Source: Prorocentrum cordatum (taxonomy: Eukaryota > Sar > Dinophyceae > Prorocentrales > Prorocentraceae). Taken from it: a stretch of 64,000 bases of DNA. The stretch lies in the NCBI GenBank assembly GCA_963575745.1, contig CAUYUJ010000714.1, forward strand, positions 120,773-184,772. Reading direction: 5' to 3'. The position numbers and the translations under genes were made by a program. This document shows, piece after piece, positions 44,570-53,981 of this stretch; the stretch's first letter is position 1, and each line of letters starts with the position of its first letter. A model generated the notes under the pieces. It had not been told where the DNA came from. It saw nothing but the letters and a program-made list of their open reading frames with translations, and made no database searches.

Positions 44570-45560
44570 CCATGCATTTTGTCCCAGCATGGTTCTGCAG
44601 GCGCGGGGTACTACAATGTAGACAACGACGCTTGTGTGGTGACATCTACCCGGCCGGGGACACCCGCCCCAGCACCGGGTGACGGGCATGACGGCGGGGC
44701 TCGAGCTTGTGCACGACCCCCACCTTCCACCACATCAGAGTTGAGCAACACGTTTATAGCTGGCATTGCTGAAACGAGATTGCCAAGGGGTTCACCAGGG
44801 AGGGGGGGGGGACAGTTTGTTAACCTCTCTGTCCCAGCCGCGTGGCCGATACCACCGTGCCCCTCGACTGCAGCATCGCCGGCTACATGCTGCCTGTCAC
44901 GCTGGAGCCGAACATCAGACCAGGTCCCGACCCCAGCTCCTACTCCAACTTCGACTCAGACTCCAGCTCCGACGTCGACGCGGTGACGAAGGGAGGGAGG
45001 GAATCTGCTCTGGACTCGGCACGCTCCAGCATGGAGCACCCGACCAGCACGGACAATGCCTGCACCCCCATTTCTGAGGGGCGCGAGCCGCGGGTCCGAC
45101 ACAGGCTCCAAGCTGCCAACTCCGACTTCGGCCAAGACTGCTGTTACGACGCTGTCGCCGGCTCCTGCTCCGACGGCGGCTCAAACTACACCACGGTGTC
45201 CACCATGGTGGAGTCACGCAACGAAACGCTACGCATGAACGCGGAACGGAAACGAAACGCTACACAACGAAACGCTACGCTACCATGGTCGTCACCACGT
45301 CGTTAAGCAGATTGACGATCACAACCCAGCCACGGAGACTTCCCAAGCAGTAGGTCATTTTCCAGCCTTACGGAGTCGAAGGCTCCCATGTTGACGACCA
45401 CCTATGCAATCCCATGTCATGGAGAAGGTGCGGATCAGCCCAACACGACGGCACCGTCGTCATTGGACCTTATGTGTTGAAATTCAGGTACCTGCTCATG
45501 CGGCCATTACTTGGCGCTATGATCTGTACCCGCATGCATTGGCATCCAGAGGAGGAGGAG
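44570..45560. other. Mostly unique intron sequence
   Basis: A patch at 44845-44915 reads ADTTVPLDCSIAGYMLPVTL in one plus frame and might be an exon of something else, but it has no clean flanking splice signals. ACGAAACGCTACGC-type short repeats occur at 45218-45290. Confidence 0.3.
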
Positions 45561-45654
45561 GAGGAGACGAAGGGAGGGAGGGCATCTGCCCCGGACTCGG
45601 CACACCCCAGCATGGAGCACCCGACCAGGGCGGACAATTCCTGCCCCCCCTTTA

Positions 45655-46800
45655 TGACCGGCGCGAGCCGCGGGTCCGACACCGGCTCCGGCGCCAGCTT
45701 CGGCCTCGGCCCCGACTGCCGTTACGACGTCGGTTCCGGCTCCTGCTCCGACCCACACAATAATTGCCGCTCCACATGCGGGTTCGCCACGGGCTCCGAC
45801 GCCAGCTCCGCCTCCCCCTCCGATTGCCGATCCGACGCCAGCAATCGCGGAATCTTGACGACTGCAGGTGTGGGCACCATGTGGGTTACAACAGCGACAG
45901 GGCTGCACGACGACGCAGCGAGATAAACAATGGCCGGTAATGGTAGACGACCGACAGCTGTGACACCCACCAGAGCATCGCTGAACATAGGGCCAGACGA
46001 ATACTACAGTACGAGGAATGCCGTCGCAATGTTGCATTCGATTTTTGCGAGCACACAGGATGGCACACTTTAGCGTGCTTTGACCAACAAGGCGCAACGT
46101 CGACACCATCGACTACATTATCACCGTATGCCACTGCCTCCATTGAGCGCTCCGCCACCGACCACAACGACCACAGCGCCACCTCCGACTCCTGCGCTGT
46201 AGGCTCCCGCCTCGCCACCCTCTCCGACTCCTGATCTGGCTCCGACTCCTGCCCCGGCACCAACTCCGACGGCCCCGACCCCAACTCCGACACCAGCACG
46301 CTAGCTCCGACCCCTACTCCGTCTCGTCCCCAGCAACGGCTTTCGCCCCAGCCTGTTCTCTCCCGCGGGCCCCGACTCCTGCTCCGACCCCCCACCCAGC
46401 TCAGATGGGGCGCCGGCTCCCACACACGTTCCGACTCCATCCCCGACGCCGGCTCCGACTCAAGCTCCGACAATGCCGTCCCTCACTAACTACCACGGCG
46501 GCTCCGACTCCAGTTTCTGCACCCCTTTCGCCCGCCCTGCCAGCACCGACTCCGGCACCAACCCCGACGCCAGCACCTGTTCTGTCACCAGCTCCGGCCC
46601 CCGAGCCGCCGCCTACTCCGTCTCCGACTCCATCTGCGACTTCTGACCCGGCTACGAATCCCACTCCTACCCCACTCACGATCCGGGTTTCTGGCTCTGA
46701 CATCAACGCCAGGTCTAGGGAGGCGACCGTTTAGATCGCCACGACGATCCCGCCAGCATCGACTCCAGCTCCGACCCCGGCGTATCAGCCACACGACCAG
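45655..46800 (+). repeat. GCTCCGACTCC hexamer-based array
   Basis: Degenerate CTCCGA/CCGGCT units interrupted at 45880-46140 by unique sequence. They translate as Ser/Asp/Gly or Pro/Ala/Thr depending on frame. 46.8-47.5 kb is pyrimidine-rich in places but otherwise empty. Confidence 0.75.
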
Positions 46801-47534
46801 GACAACTACAGGTCAGCTTTTCCACCTCCCAGTTCGTGATCTGGCACACCAGCGCAGAAGGTACTGCGTCTACATCTCCACCTGAACAGCCCTATGCATG
46901 CCGCGAGGGCCTGGCGAGGAGTTTCATGGGCGACCGGCACTGTTCGCCTTCCCCTTGCATTTTCTCTGCTTCCTTTTTGTTGCTTTCCTTCCGTACTTTT
47001 TTTCAGGCCGCCCAACACACAGGTGTTTGTGCCCTGTCGGTCCCGCCCCTGCCCGGCAGGATTCGGGCCGGCATTGTTGCGCACACCCTGCAGCAACCAG
47101 CGCAAGTTCTTGGACTGTGTCTTCCTTCCTCTCCTCCCCCCCTTCTTCCCCCTTTGTACCGCCCGTGCTCGCGAGGGTTATTGTGCGAGTGCCGTATACC
47201 TGGGTCGGCCTACGCACGCGCGAGGTTTTGTTAGGGCGTGTTCTTCCTCCTCCTCGTCGTCCTCCTCTTGTGTAGGTTCACGCTCTGGCCGGTTTACGTG
47301 GTTGTTTACGGAACTCGGAACAGCCAGTTTCAAATCCGTGCTTGGGTTTTCCACGCTCGCTCTGGCGCATGCCCCGTTGCGCACCAACGGAAAATGCATG
47401 ATTACGATTGGTACTCTGGTGTGCATATGCTGTGCGGCGTTCGCCGTTCATCGGGGGAGCATTCCGCCCACGGGTCACGCTTAAACGACCCACCGTCGTT
47501 AACCAGAGGTGACGCTGAGCTGGTTGAAGTGGAA

Positions 47535-47622
47535 AAGAGAGAGAGAGAGAGAGAAACAAAAAGAGAGAGAGAGAGAGAAAGAGAAAGAGAGAGAGAGAGA
47601 GGAACAACAAAACTACTGGGGG
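47535..47622 (+). repeat. GA microsatellite
   Basis: (GA)n with AAAC/AAAG interruptions. Confidence 0.95.
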
Positions 47623-48038
47623 CTTGTCTCGGCGCCGCGGGCCTCCAAGTGAGCGTGTGTTTTTCTTCCCTAGGGGTAGGTTACCCGGACAAGCTCCCCC
47701 CGCCCCCCCACCCCCCACCCCTGGGTAACGCTGACGAGCGTACTGGGAGGGGGGCATGCGCTGGTGGCGCAGACGCACCCTGGCGGGTGCACGCCGCGGC
47801 CGCCGTTACCGTTACCCCTCCGCCCGACCCCCCCTCCCCTCCCCCGGGTAATGACCGTTATCCGGTAAAGAAATTTAAAAATGTCGCCAGATTAGACGGT
47901 CGCAGAGAGGGTGCAGGATTGGAGAGAGGCAGGGGACAGAGAAGCGGGAGACCGCGCAGAGGCACACGAGGCAGGAGAGTTCAGCAGGGGGCCGCACAGT
48001 CCCGCGCCCCCAGAGGGGCCGGAGGATCATAGACTTGG

Positions 48039-48166
48039 CATCGCCCAGATCTGTGCATTCCCTTGGCGAGGACCCTCGAGGAGCATCTTGGATCATCTTG
48101 CGAAAAAATATTATAGAAAAACAAGCAAAATCGTAAGATGCATGGGGATGGACGTCTGAGCGATGG
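48039..48166 (+). mobile_element. Inverted-repeat element family 3, copy 2
   Basis: CATCGCCCAGATCTGTGCAT to GGACGTCTGAGCGATG, with the shared GGCGAGGACCCTCGAGGAGC interior and an AAAACAAGCAAAATCG-like A-rich stretch. Ends have drifted. Confidence 0.8.
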
Positions 48167-48292
48167 CGAGTAGATTCGAAAGGGGGCGGTCAGAGAGGTC
48201 AAGACATATCCAGCGATGGCCCCGTGTTGGGATGGAGCTGCCCTCCATTTCGTGGCGTTGCTGCGCAGCTTGAAGGCTGCCCAAACCCCTGG

Positions 48293-48416
48293 CATCGCTC
48301 GGACGTGCGATTTTTTTTCTCTCGGCGAGGACCATCGAGGAGCATCCTTGATCAGTTCGCGAAAAAAACCACGCGCGAGACCGAACAAAACACAGGGAAT
48401 GGACGTCCAAGCGATG
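48293..48416 (+). mobile_element. Inverted-repeat element family 3, copy 3
   Basis: CATCGCTCGGACGTGCGA to GGACGTCCAAGCGATG, with the same interior. Direct orientation relative to copy 2, 127 bp apart. Confidence 0.85.
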
Positions 48417-48859
48417 GCGAGAACCTGTCCAGGCTCAGTGAAGCGAGAGCCCCAGTTTGAAAAAGAGGCCGTAACTGTGTAGTTGATTGGTGCGCCGCGC
48501 GAAATGTCACACATCTGGTCGTATGATCTGCAGCCTCAAACGAGCCTTCCTTTTTTGAGAAGGCGCCGCTCGCCGGCTGTGGAATTGTTGCAAGATGTCG
48601 AGACTCATACGTGCGGCACGAAAGCGAGAGCAGCATGCTGGAAACGGCGCCACCTCCATGTGCGTCATTGGTGGCAGCGTGTAAGACGGATGCGCACGGA
48701 GCCCAGGTGCGAGCCACATTTGAAGACGAACTGTTTTCCACCCTTGTTCTTGCCGAAAGCTTACATATTCCATGATCATAGACGGCGATTCACCGACATG
48801 TCTGGCCGTACGATCAGAAGGCGTACCAGGAGGAGGAATGGGGAACGGAGCGGGAGAGA

Positions 48860-49489
48860 GGGGTGAGGGGTGAGAGAGAGTAGGGGAAGGCGGAGCTCGC
48901 AGAAGGAGAAGGGAGAAAGGAGGCGGAAGACCAGAAAGCAGCAGCAGGAGGAGGAGGAGCGAGCTAACGCTTCAGGCCATGGCCCTAAGTCCGAGCAGCG
49001 TCGAAAAAAGGAGGCAGCGAGGGATGCGCAGGAGGGGGGCGGAGGGAGCTGAGCGGAGGCGCAGGAGCAAGCGGCCGAGGGGGAGCGAGGAGCAGAAGCA
49101 GCGAGGGAGGGACAGGCGACAAGAACAACAGAGAAACGAGAGGAGCGGAGGCGAGGGAGGGAAGCCGCAGAAACGTGAAACAAAGGAAGCGAAGGCGCAG
49201 GAGGAGGAGGAGGAGGAGGAGGAGGAGGAGGAGGCGGAAGCCCTTCGGGTCTCTCGGCCCATCGCCTCGTTCCCGTCGGCGGCCCTGTGCGGGGACCGGA
49301 AGCCAGATGCTGGAGCCGAAGAGGCCCGCTGGCACCGGAAGCGTCACGACTCCGAAGGTCTTGGGGAGCAAGAGAGGGGGACCAGAGAGCAGGAGGAGAT
49401 GGAGGAGGTGGCGGGGGGGGAGGGGCGGGAGGGGAGGAGGGCTGGGGATAGGGAGGGGAGGAAGGGGATGGGAGGAGAGGTGAGGGAGG
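48860..49489 (+). repeat. Purine-rich tract upstream of the retrotransposon
   Basis: Degenerate GGA/GAG/GCA sequence with a (GGA)n core at about 49201-49235. The retrotransposon is inserted in its 3' edge. Confidence 0.8.
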
Positions 49490-49811
49490 TGTAAATCTGT
49501 GTGAGTCTTGGCCGACCGATCGAGGCCTGGGAGCCCGAACGAGCGAACGAACCGATTCCATCGCTGTTTGGTTCAGGGCGCCCTTGGGCCGGTGCATAGC
49601 TACCGGCGAGTACGTTTGCACAACAGTGCTTCCAGAGCGCTACGTTTATAGAAGCCCACCAGGGGCTCACACACGAGAGATATAGTTTCGTGGGTGTTGG
49701 CGCTGCGCTGAACATAAAGTGGATCATCACGATAATCATCAGGGCTCATTGTGCTTGACGACATCTATCTGAAGTCCATCGACGAGGCTAACGCCAACGC
49801 CGACAATTTAG
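49490..49811 (+). repeat. 5' LTR
   Basis: Begins TGTAAATC and ends CGACAATTTAG, with short inverted TAAAT/ATTTA near the ends. It is 97% identical to the 3' copy. No clear TATA box; CATAAAGTGG lies at about 49712. Confidence 0.92.
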
Positions 49812-49828
49812 TTGGTAGCGGAGCCGGT
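49812..49828 (+). other. Primer-binding site
   Basis: TTGGTAGCGGAGCCGG follows the LTR directly. It begins TGG, complementary to a tRNA CCA end, and resembles the TGGTATCAGAGC type used by many copia elements with initiator-Met tRNA. Confidence 0.75.
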
Positions 49829-49851
49829 CTGGCTCCACGGACTGGCTCGTC

Positions 49852-51591
49852 ATGACGACCGAAGACCATAAGCACGAGACAGTTCCATCCTGGGACGGAG
49901 ATGTTGCCAGCTTCGACTCCTACGTGATGAGGGTCAAGCTCTACGTGCGCGGGACCAAGAAGGACGAGAAGGGCCTGTGCGGGCCCAGGCTGATGGCTCG
50001 ACTTTGCGGAAGAGCCTGGCAGGGAGTACAGAAATACGACAAGCTCGAGAGCCTCGACGACACCGAGGAGGACCCGAGCACAAAGCTTCCGAAGGGTGTC
50101 AGCCAGTTGCTGCAGTATCTCAAGGAGAAGAGCGGCATCCTGGAGGTAGAGGACGCAGGGAAGTACATGCGCACGTTCATGAAAGAGACACTCCGCAAGA
50201 ATAGGACCGCGATGCGCGACTACTTGACACAGTTCGAGGTCGAGGAGGATCGGATGCAGAAGGCCATCAAGGCCATCGACAAGAGCTTCGATGAGAAGAA
50301 GCCGATCTTTCCAGAGCCGCTGCGAGCCTGGTTCCTATTGGAGAACGCGGGCTTAGACGACCACGAGAGATCCCAGGTGCTGGCGTCTGTGCAGAACCGG
50401 TACGAGTACCAGAAGATCCAGGAGGCCCTCGGCATGCAGTTCGCCAAGAAACATGATCGAGAAGGCCACCACCACAAAGGGCATAGACCCCAGCGGCAAG
50501 GCCGGAAGAACTACGTTGCTGAGGCCGACGACGACTACTACGCAGAGGATGACGGACATGACGACGACGAAGAGCCTGGCCAGCAGCTCGACCTCGAGGA
50601 CGACGCCACCGCCTTCGCGCTGGCCGAGGACGAGGACGTGAATTACCAGCTGCTGGATATCTACGAGCAGGCCGGAGACGACAAGGAGCTACGAGACGAA
50701 CTCCTAGAAGGTGCTGTGCTTGCGGCTGCTCAACACGGGCAGCGCTCCTTCAAGCAGGCACGAGAACTGCTTCGACAGAAGAAGACGGGCAGGAAGTTCT
50801 TCAGCCCGAGCGCCAAGGGTTCGCCAGGACCGAAGGGCACCAAGGGTGCCGGCCGTACCCCATCGACGTCGCGTGGCTCGCCGAGCCGGGGCTCCACCGG
50901 GAAGGACTGGAGGGCGGACCCGAACACCGTGTGCCTGCGATGCGGCGGCAAGGGCCACATCGCTAAGGACTGCAAGGCTCCCGCCAAGCTACAGAGTGGG
51001 CTCAAGTACAAGCATCCATCGTCATCTGTCATCCGGACGCGACCGACATCGACACATATGCGATCTACTTCGACACAGATGCGACCGACATCGACCAAGA
51101 TGCGACCGACATCGACCCGGATGCGACCGACACCGACCCGAATCAGACTGAGGGTAACTCGAAAGCGATTCTGGCGATCTCGGGGCACGACTCGCTCTGG
51201 ATTCAGGAGGCCTCTGAGTTCCCAGACTGCATCCAGAGTCCTCAGGTTACCGAAACCACCGACGGGTTCAATTTCGGGATCGAAAAGCTGGAGACCAAGG
51301 TTTAACAGAAGAGAGCTTCGACATGTTCTTATAGTTTATGAACAACACGTCTTCCTGGCTACTCAGCTCTCGGGCACCTTCAAGGGCATTTTGGATTCAG
51401 GGGCGACTTCGTCTATGATCGGTTTAGAGCAAGCCGAAACCTGGCAGTTTTTCTATGATGAGATTGATTGGTCACAACCGTGTGAAAGCTCTGCCGGGGC
51501 CCCCGATAGAGTTCACCTTCGGGAACAACCAGAAGGCAAAATCTCTGAATCGCGCGTCTTTACCCGGATATGTCGATGCCCAAGAGTGTGA
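49852..51591 (+). CDS. gag: gag with CCHC knuckle and N-terminal part of protease
   Basis: 580-codon frame from an ATG 40 nt after the LTR. Residues 1-200 are capsid-like and helical (PSWDGDVASFDSYVMRVKLY near the start). An acidic stretch spans about 220-265. A zinc knuckle CLRCGGKGHIAKDC lies at residues 361-374. A drifting TSTxMRPTSTxMRPT-like repeat is at about 400-430. The aspartic protease active site LDSGATSSM has its Asp at residue 515. Gag packages the element RNA; the protease cuts the polyprotein. The second protease motif continues in another frame, so the frame breaks at about 51440-51480. Confidence 0.88.
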   Translation: MTTEDHKHETVPSWDGDVASFDSYVMRVKLYVRGTKKDEKGLCGPRLMARLCGRAWQGVQKYDKLESLDDTEEDPSTKLPKGVSQLLQYLKEKSGILEVEDAGKYMRTFMKETLRKNRTAMRDYLTQFEVEEDRMQKAIKAIDKSFDEKKPIFPEPLRAWFLLENAGLDDHERSQVLASVQNRYEYQKIQEALGMQFAKKHDREGHHHKGHRPQRQGRKNYVAEADDDYYAEDDGHDDDEEPGQQLDLEDDATAFALAEDEDVNYQLLDIYEQAGDDKELRDELLEGAVLAAAQHGQRSFKQARELLRQKKTGRKFFSPSAKGSPGPKGTKGAGRTPSTSRGSPSRGSTGKDWRADPNTVCLRCGGKGHIAKDCKAPAKLQSGLKYKHPSSSVIRTRPTSTHMRSTSTQMRPTSTKMRPTSTRMRPTPTRIRLRVTRKRFWRSRGTTRSGFRRPLSSQTASRVLRLPKPPTGSISGSKSWRPRFNRRELRHVLIVYEQHVFLATQLSGTFKGILDSGATSSMIGLEQAETWQFFYDEIDWSQPCESSAGAPDRVHLREQPEGKISESRVFTRICRCPRV

Positions 51592-51709
51592 CTTTCCAGT
51601 TTCGGTCGTGGATGTCGAGGCCCCGCTTCTGATAGGGATGGATTTCTTGAATTATTTCGGGGTCACTGTAGATTTCGAGCAGGGCACGATAGGCTTTTCA
51701 GGGCTATGA
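51455..51709 (+). CDS. C-terminal part of retrotransposon protease (shifted frame)
   Basis: It continues the protease fold begun upstream: PPIEFTFGNNQKAKS and then VEAPLLIGMDFLNYFGV. The hydrophobic-hydrophobic-G-x-D segment is the second conserved motif of retropepsins (LLG.D.L). The frame overlaps the upstream one, and only a one-base change separates the two halves. Confidence 0.75.
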   Translation: MMRLIGHNRVKALPGPPIEFTFGNNQKAKSLNRASLPGYVDAQECDFPVSVVDVEAPLLIGMDFLNYFGVTVDFEQGTIGFSGL

Positions 51710-51763
51710 GTGACAAGGTGTATCTTTTAGAACGCTCTCGCTGTGGACATCTTCTGATCGATT

Positions 51764-52735
51764 TTGGTCCCGATGCCGAGTGGCGAGAGGTGGTCAAGCA
51801 TGAGTCGTTCAAGGTTTCCGCTCCAGTTGACACTTGGGCTCAAGGAGGCGAAGTTTCTCAAAGTTTTCACGATCGAGATCCTTCCATATTTGATGCAGTC
51901 AGCATGCGATGGGCCAAGCTCGCATGGTTGGTCTCAGCGGTCAGCAGTCTTCGAATCTCCAGCAAGATTGACGAGCACGAGGTGCGGCTGTTGCGGAGTT
52001 ATGGGAACAACAACAGCAGGCTGTTGCTGTACGGGAGGCAGGAGTCACCAGTGCCAAGGTCGACTACCGCTCGGACAACCACCACTCATGAAGCCGCTGA
52101 CCAAGAAGGAAGAAGCATATCAGGAGGTCAAAGGTGCGAAGCAGCAGTGCAACATCAAGTGCGAGTGCTGCGGAGCGCCTGGGAAACGCAGAGCAGGGTG
52201 CAGCTGCGTCGGGGGCAAGAGTCACATATGCCTACAGACCTCCGGTGCGAAGCAGAGTTCTGGGCCACAGTCTACGGGGTACCCCAAGAAGGAGAAGCAG
52301 GAAGCGACCCGGAGACCGACGGCGCCGAGGAGGGCGCCGACAAGTTCGAGCTCACCTTCGCCATCGAGGGAGACCTTCGTGCCACCGACGCCGAGGACAG
52401 CACCGACCGTCAAGACGACACCACCGAAGAAGGAGGACGACCAACCGCAGGTCACCTCGGAAGAGATCGGCCTGGAGACAGTCATGAACTACAACATCCA
52501 GTTTCCATGCTGGGATCCCGCGAAGGAGACCCTCTACGAGCACCTGGAGAGAGTGAAGTCAGAGAACCGCAAGGCGGAAGAGATACCAGCGCAGGAGGAC
52601 TCCTGGGACATGCTGGATGCGATGCACAGTCTAGAGAACTGGAAGCGCGTGCTCATTCTCAAGTTGGATGCCGAGGAACGGGACCTGCAAAAGAGGGTTC
52701 TGAGGGCGGCAGTTCATCTGGCAAAGAGACCTTGA
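51764..52735 (+). CDS. Accessory region with duplicated Cys-rich motif
   Basis: This frame is the more protein-like of two overlapping ones. It holds two copies of a 24-residue Cys-rich motif: CGCCGVMGTTTAGCCC.. at about 51982, and CECCGAPGKRRAGCSC.. at about 52159. Each ends GG(R/K)SHxC, so the pattern CxCCG-x8-C(x)C-x5-HxC repeats and suggests a metal-binding unit. A Pro/Thr/Ser/Lys linker follows, then ETVMNYNIQFPCWDPAKETL and a helical, acidic segment. The first codon of the open frame is TTG; no real start is implied, as this should be part of the polyprotein. I do not know a named family for the motif. Confidence 0.55.
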   Translation: MVPMPSGERWSSMSRSRFPLQLTLGLKEAKFLKVFTIEILPYLMQSACDGPSSHGWSQRSAVFESPARLTSTRCGCCGVMGTTTAGCCCTGGRSHQCQGRLPLGQPPLMKPLTKKEEAYQEVKGAKQQCNIKCECCGAPGKRRAGCSCVGGKSHICLQTSGAKQSSGPQSTGYPKKEKQEATRRPTAPRRAPTSSSSPSPSRETFVPPTPRTAPTVKTTPPKKEDDQPQVTSEEIGLETVMNYNIQFPCWDPAKETLYEHLERVKSENRKAEEIPAQEDSWDMLDAMHSLENWKRVLILKLDAEERDLQKRVLRAAVHLAKRP

Positions 52736-53292
52736 AGGACCTCAGTGACAGGCAGATGTACGTGCTCAGGGCCGGCATAAAGACTTTCGAGGAGATGGCC
52801 GCAAGGGAGGCTCGTGATCTACTTCGGGAAGGACGACTGGATTTGATGGAGGTGCGTGCGCCGCCCGATTCCAAGCTTGGTGTTGAGGCGGAGAAGCTAG
52901 GTGGCAAGGTGATGAGGCTGGGCAAGCATAATATGTACGACCTGACTACCAACACGGGCTACCGCAGAGCTTCCGAGACGCTTAGAGAGAAGATGCCTCG
53001 CAGAGTTGTGTTCTCACCACCGTGCACTGCCAGATCCATCATCCAGAACGCCAACCAGAACGCGCCAGAACAGCGCGAGAAGCTAGAGGCGAAGCGGCGC
53101 AAGAACGACAAGGTGACGAAGGCATGTGTACTTCTTGCACACCTAGCTCTACATCAAGGTGCGGAGATCGACTTCGAACAGCCCCTGAGGTGTGGAACGT
53201 GGTCGTTGCCTTTTCTCAGGAAGCTCAGAGAGCAGCTGTTCACAGTTCGAGTAGACGGCAATTTTCGCGTTATCCCAAGACAAACGAGCTGA
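52690..53292 (+). CDS. Methyltransferase-like segment, N-terminal part
   Basis: The frame read here (open from 51706) becomes protein-like after about 52720. It contains LSDRQMYVLRAGIKTFEEMA, then KHNMYDLTTNTGYRRA, then RRVVFSPPCTARSIIQNANQ with the Cys codon at 53023. A later stretch reads LAHLALHQGAEIDFEQP. The order (R)LG..N.YDL....G....(A), SPPC..xS..Q, FEQP resembles the SAM-site, motif IV (PC) and motif VI (ENV-like) order of C5-cytosine methyltransferases. Similar segments occur in dinoflagellate copia polyproteins. Resemblance is partial, so activity is not claimed. Confidence 0.5.
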   Translation, partial: KEGSEGGSSSGKETLKDLSDRQMYVLRAGIKTFEEMAAREARDLLREGRLDLMEVRAPPDSKLGVEAEKLGGKVMRLGKHNMYDLTTNTGYRRASETLREKMPRRVVFSPPCTARSIIQNANQNAPEQREKLEAKRRKNDKVTKACVLLAHLALHQGAEIDFEQPLRCGTWSLPFLRKLREQLFTVRVDGNFRVIPRQTS

Positions 53293-53900
53293 TCAAGAAG
53301 GAGTGGCTGATCGCAACCTCAGACGTTCACCTGGGCCAGACCATCGGGAGGACCTGCTCGAACAGGAAGGGCAGTCCGCACAACCACTACCACGAGGAGA
53401 TTCAGGGCAAGGTGACAGAGTTCACGGCAGCATATCCGTCGGCGATGTGCAGGAAGTGGGCCAAGTCCATCATGAAGTGCGAAAAGTGGTCGACGTTGTG
53501 CGCGTGGGCTGGAGGTGACAAGGAGGTGAAGTACAAGGAGACGGCGTGCGTGATCAAGCGCCGGATGGTAGGCAAGCAACCACAGCCGAAGTGGAGGAAG
53601 GAGCCGGACAATGAGGAGGGCTTCGATTCCGAGTTCGATGTCAAGGGCGAGTTCGAGTGCTGGGAACGGGAAGACCAAAATGTCACGACCTACATGGGCA
53701 CCAACTCGGAGGGACCAGATTGGCTCTCTGTGGTGAGGAGGCTGACCTGGGACCTGGACACGAACAAGTTGATCGGCAACGAGCTCGGGGAGGACCTACT
53801 CAAGGATGAGGAGATCTACCGGAAGCTGCCGGAAGGGACAACTCGGACAAGGACCGCACGGATCCAGACACCTCGAAGACTTCGACGGAGCCAGGACTAG
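53220..53900 (+). CDS. Methyltransferase-like segment, C-terminal part (shifted frame)
   Basis: It continues the preceding segment in another frame: SRYPKTNELIKKEWLIATSD, then NRKGSPHNHYHEEIQGKVTE and FTAAYPSAMCRKWAKSI. This H.H.E/QG....(A)YP..(M)C pattern follows the PC-motif segment in related polyproteins. An acidic and polar linker leads to an in-frame TAG at 53898, after which the same frame continues without change (PPDQQQQQDEDGQL) into integrase. The TAG may be a nonsense mutation, or the authentic linker may use another frame here. Confidence 0.5.
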   Translation, partial: EAQRAAVHSSSRRQFSRYPKTNELIKKEWLIATSDVHLGQTIGRTCSNRKGSPHNHYHEEIQGKVTEFTAAYPSAMCRKWAKSIMKCEKWSTLCAWAGGDKEVKYKETACVIKRRMVGKQPQPKWRKEPDNEEGFDSEFDVKGEFECWEREDQNVTTYMGTNSEGPDWLSVVRRLTWDLDTNKLIGNELGEDLLKDEEIYRKLPEGTTRTRTARIQTPRRLRRSQD

Positions 53901-53981
53901 CCACCAGATCAGCAACAACAACAAGACGAAGACGGCCAATTACCACCACCGCCACAGCCCTACAACGCGGGGGAGGGGAAG

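Noticed and set aside
44838-44915. Additional exon of the GH7-like gene (ADTTVPLDCSIAGY..)
   Set aside because: Inserting it would separate LWSGG from MRWLDG, which join well directly, and it has no in-phase splice sites.
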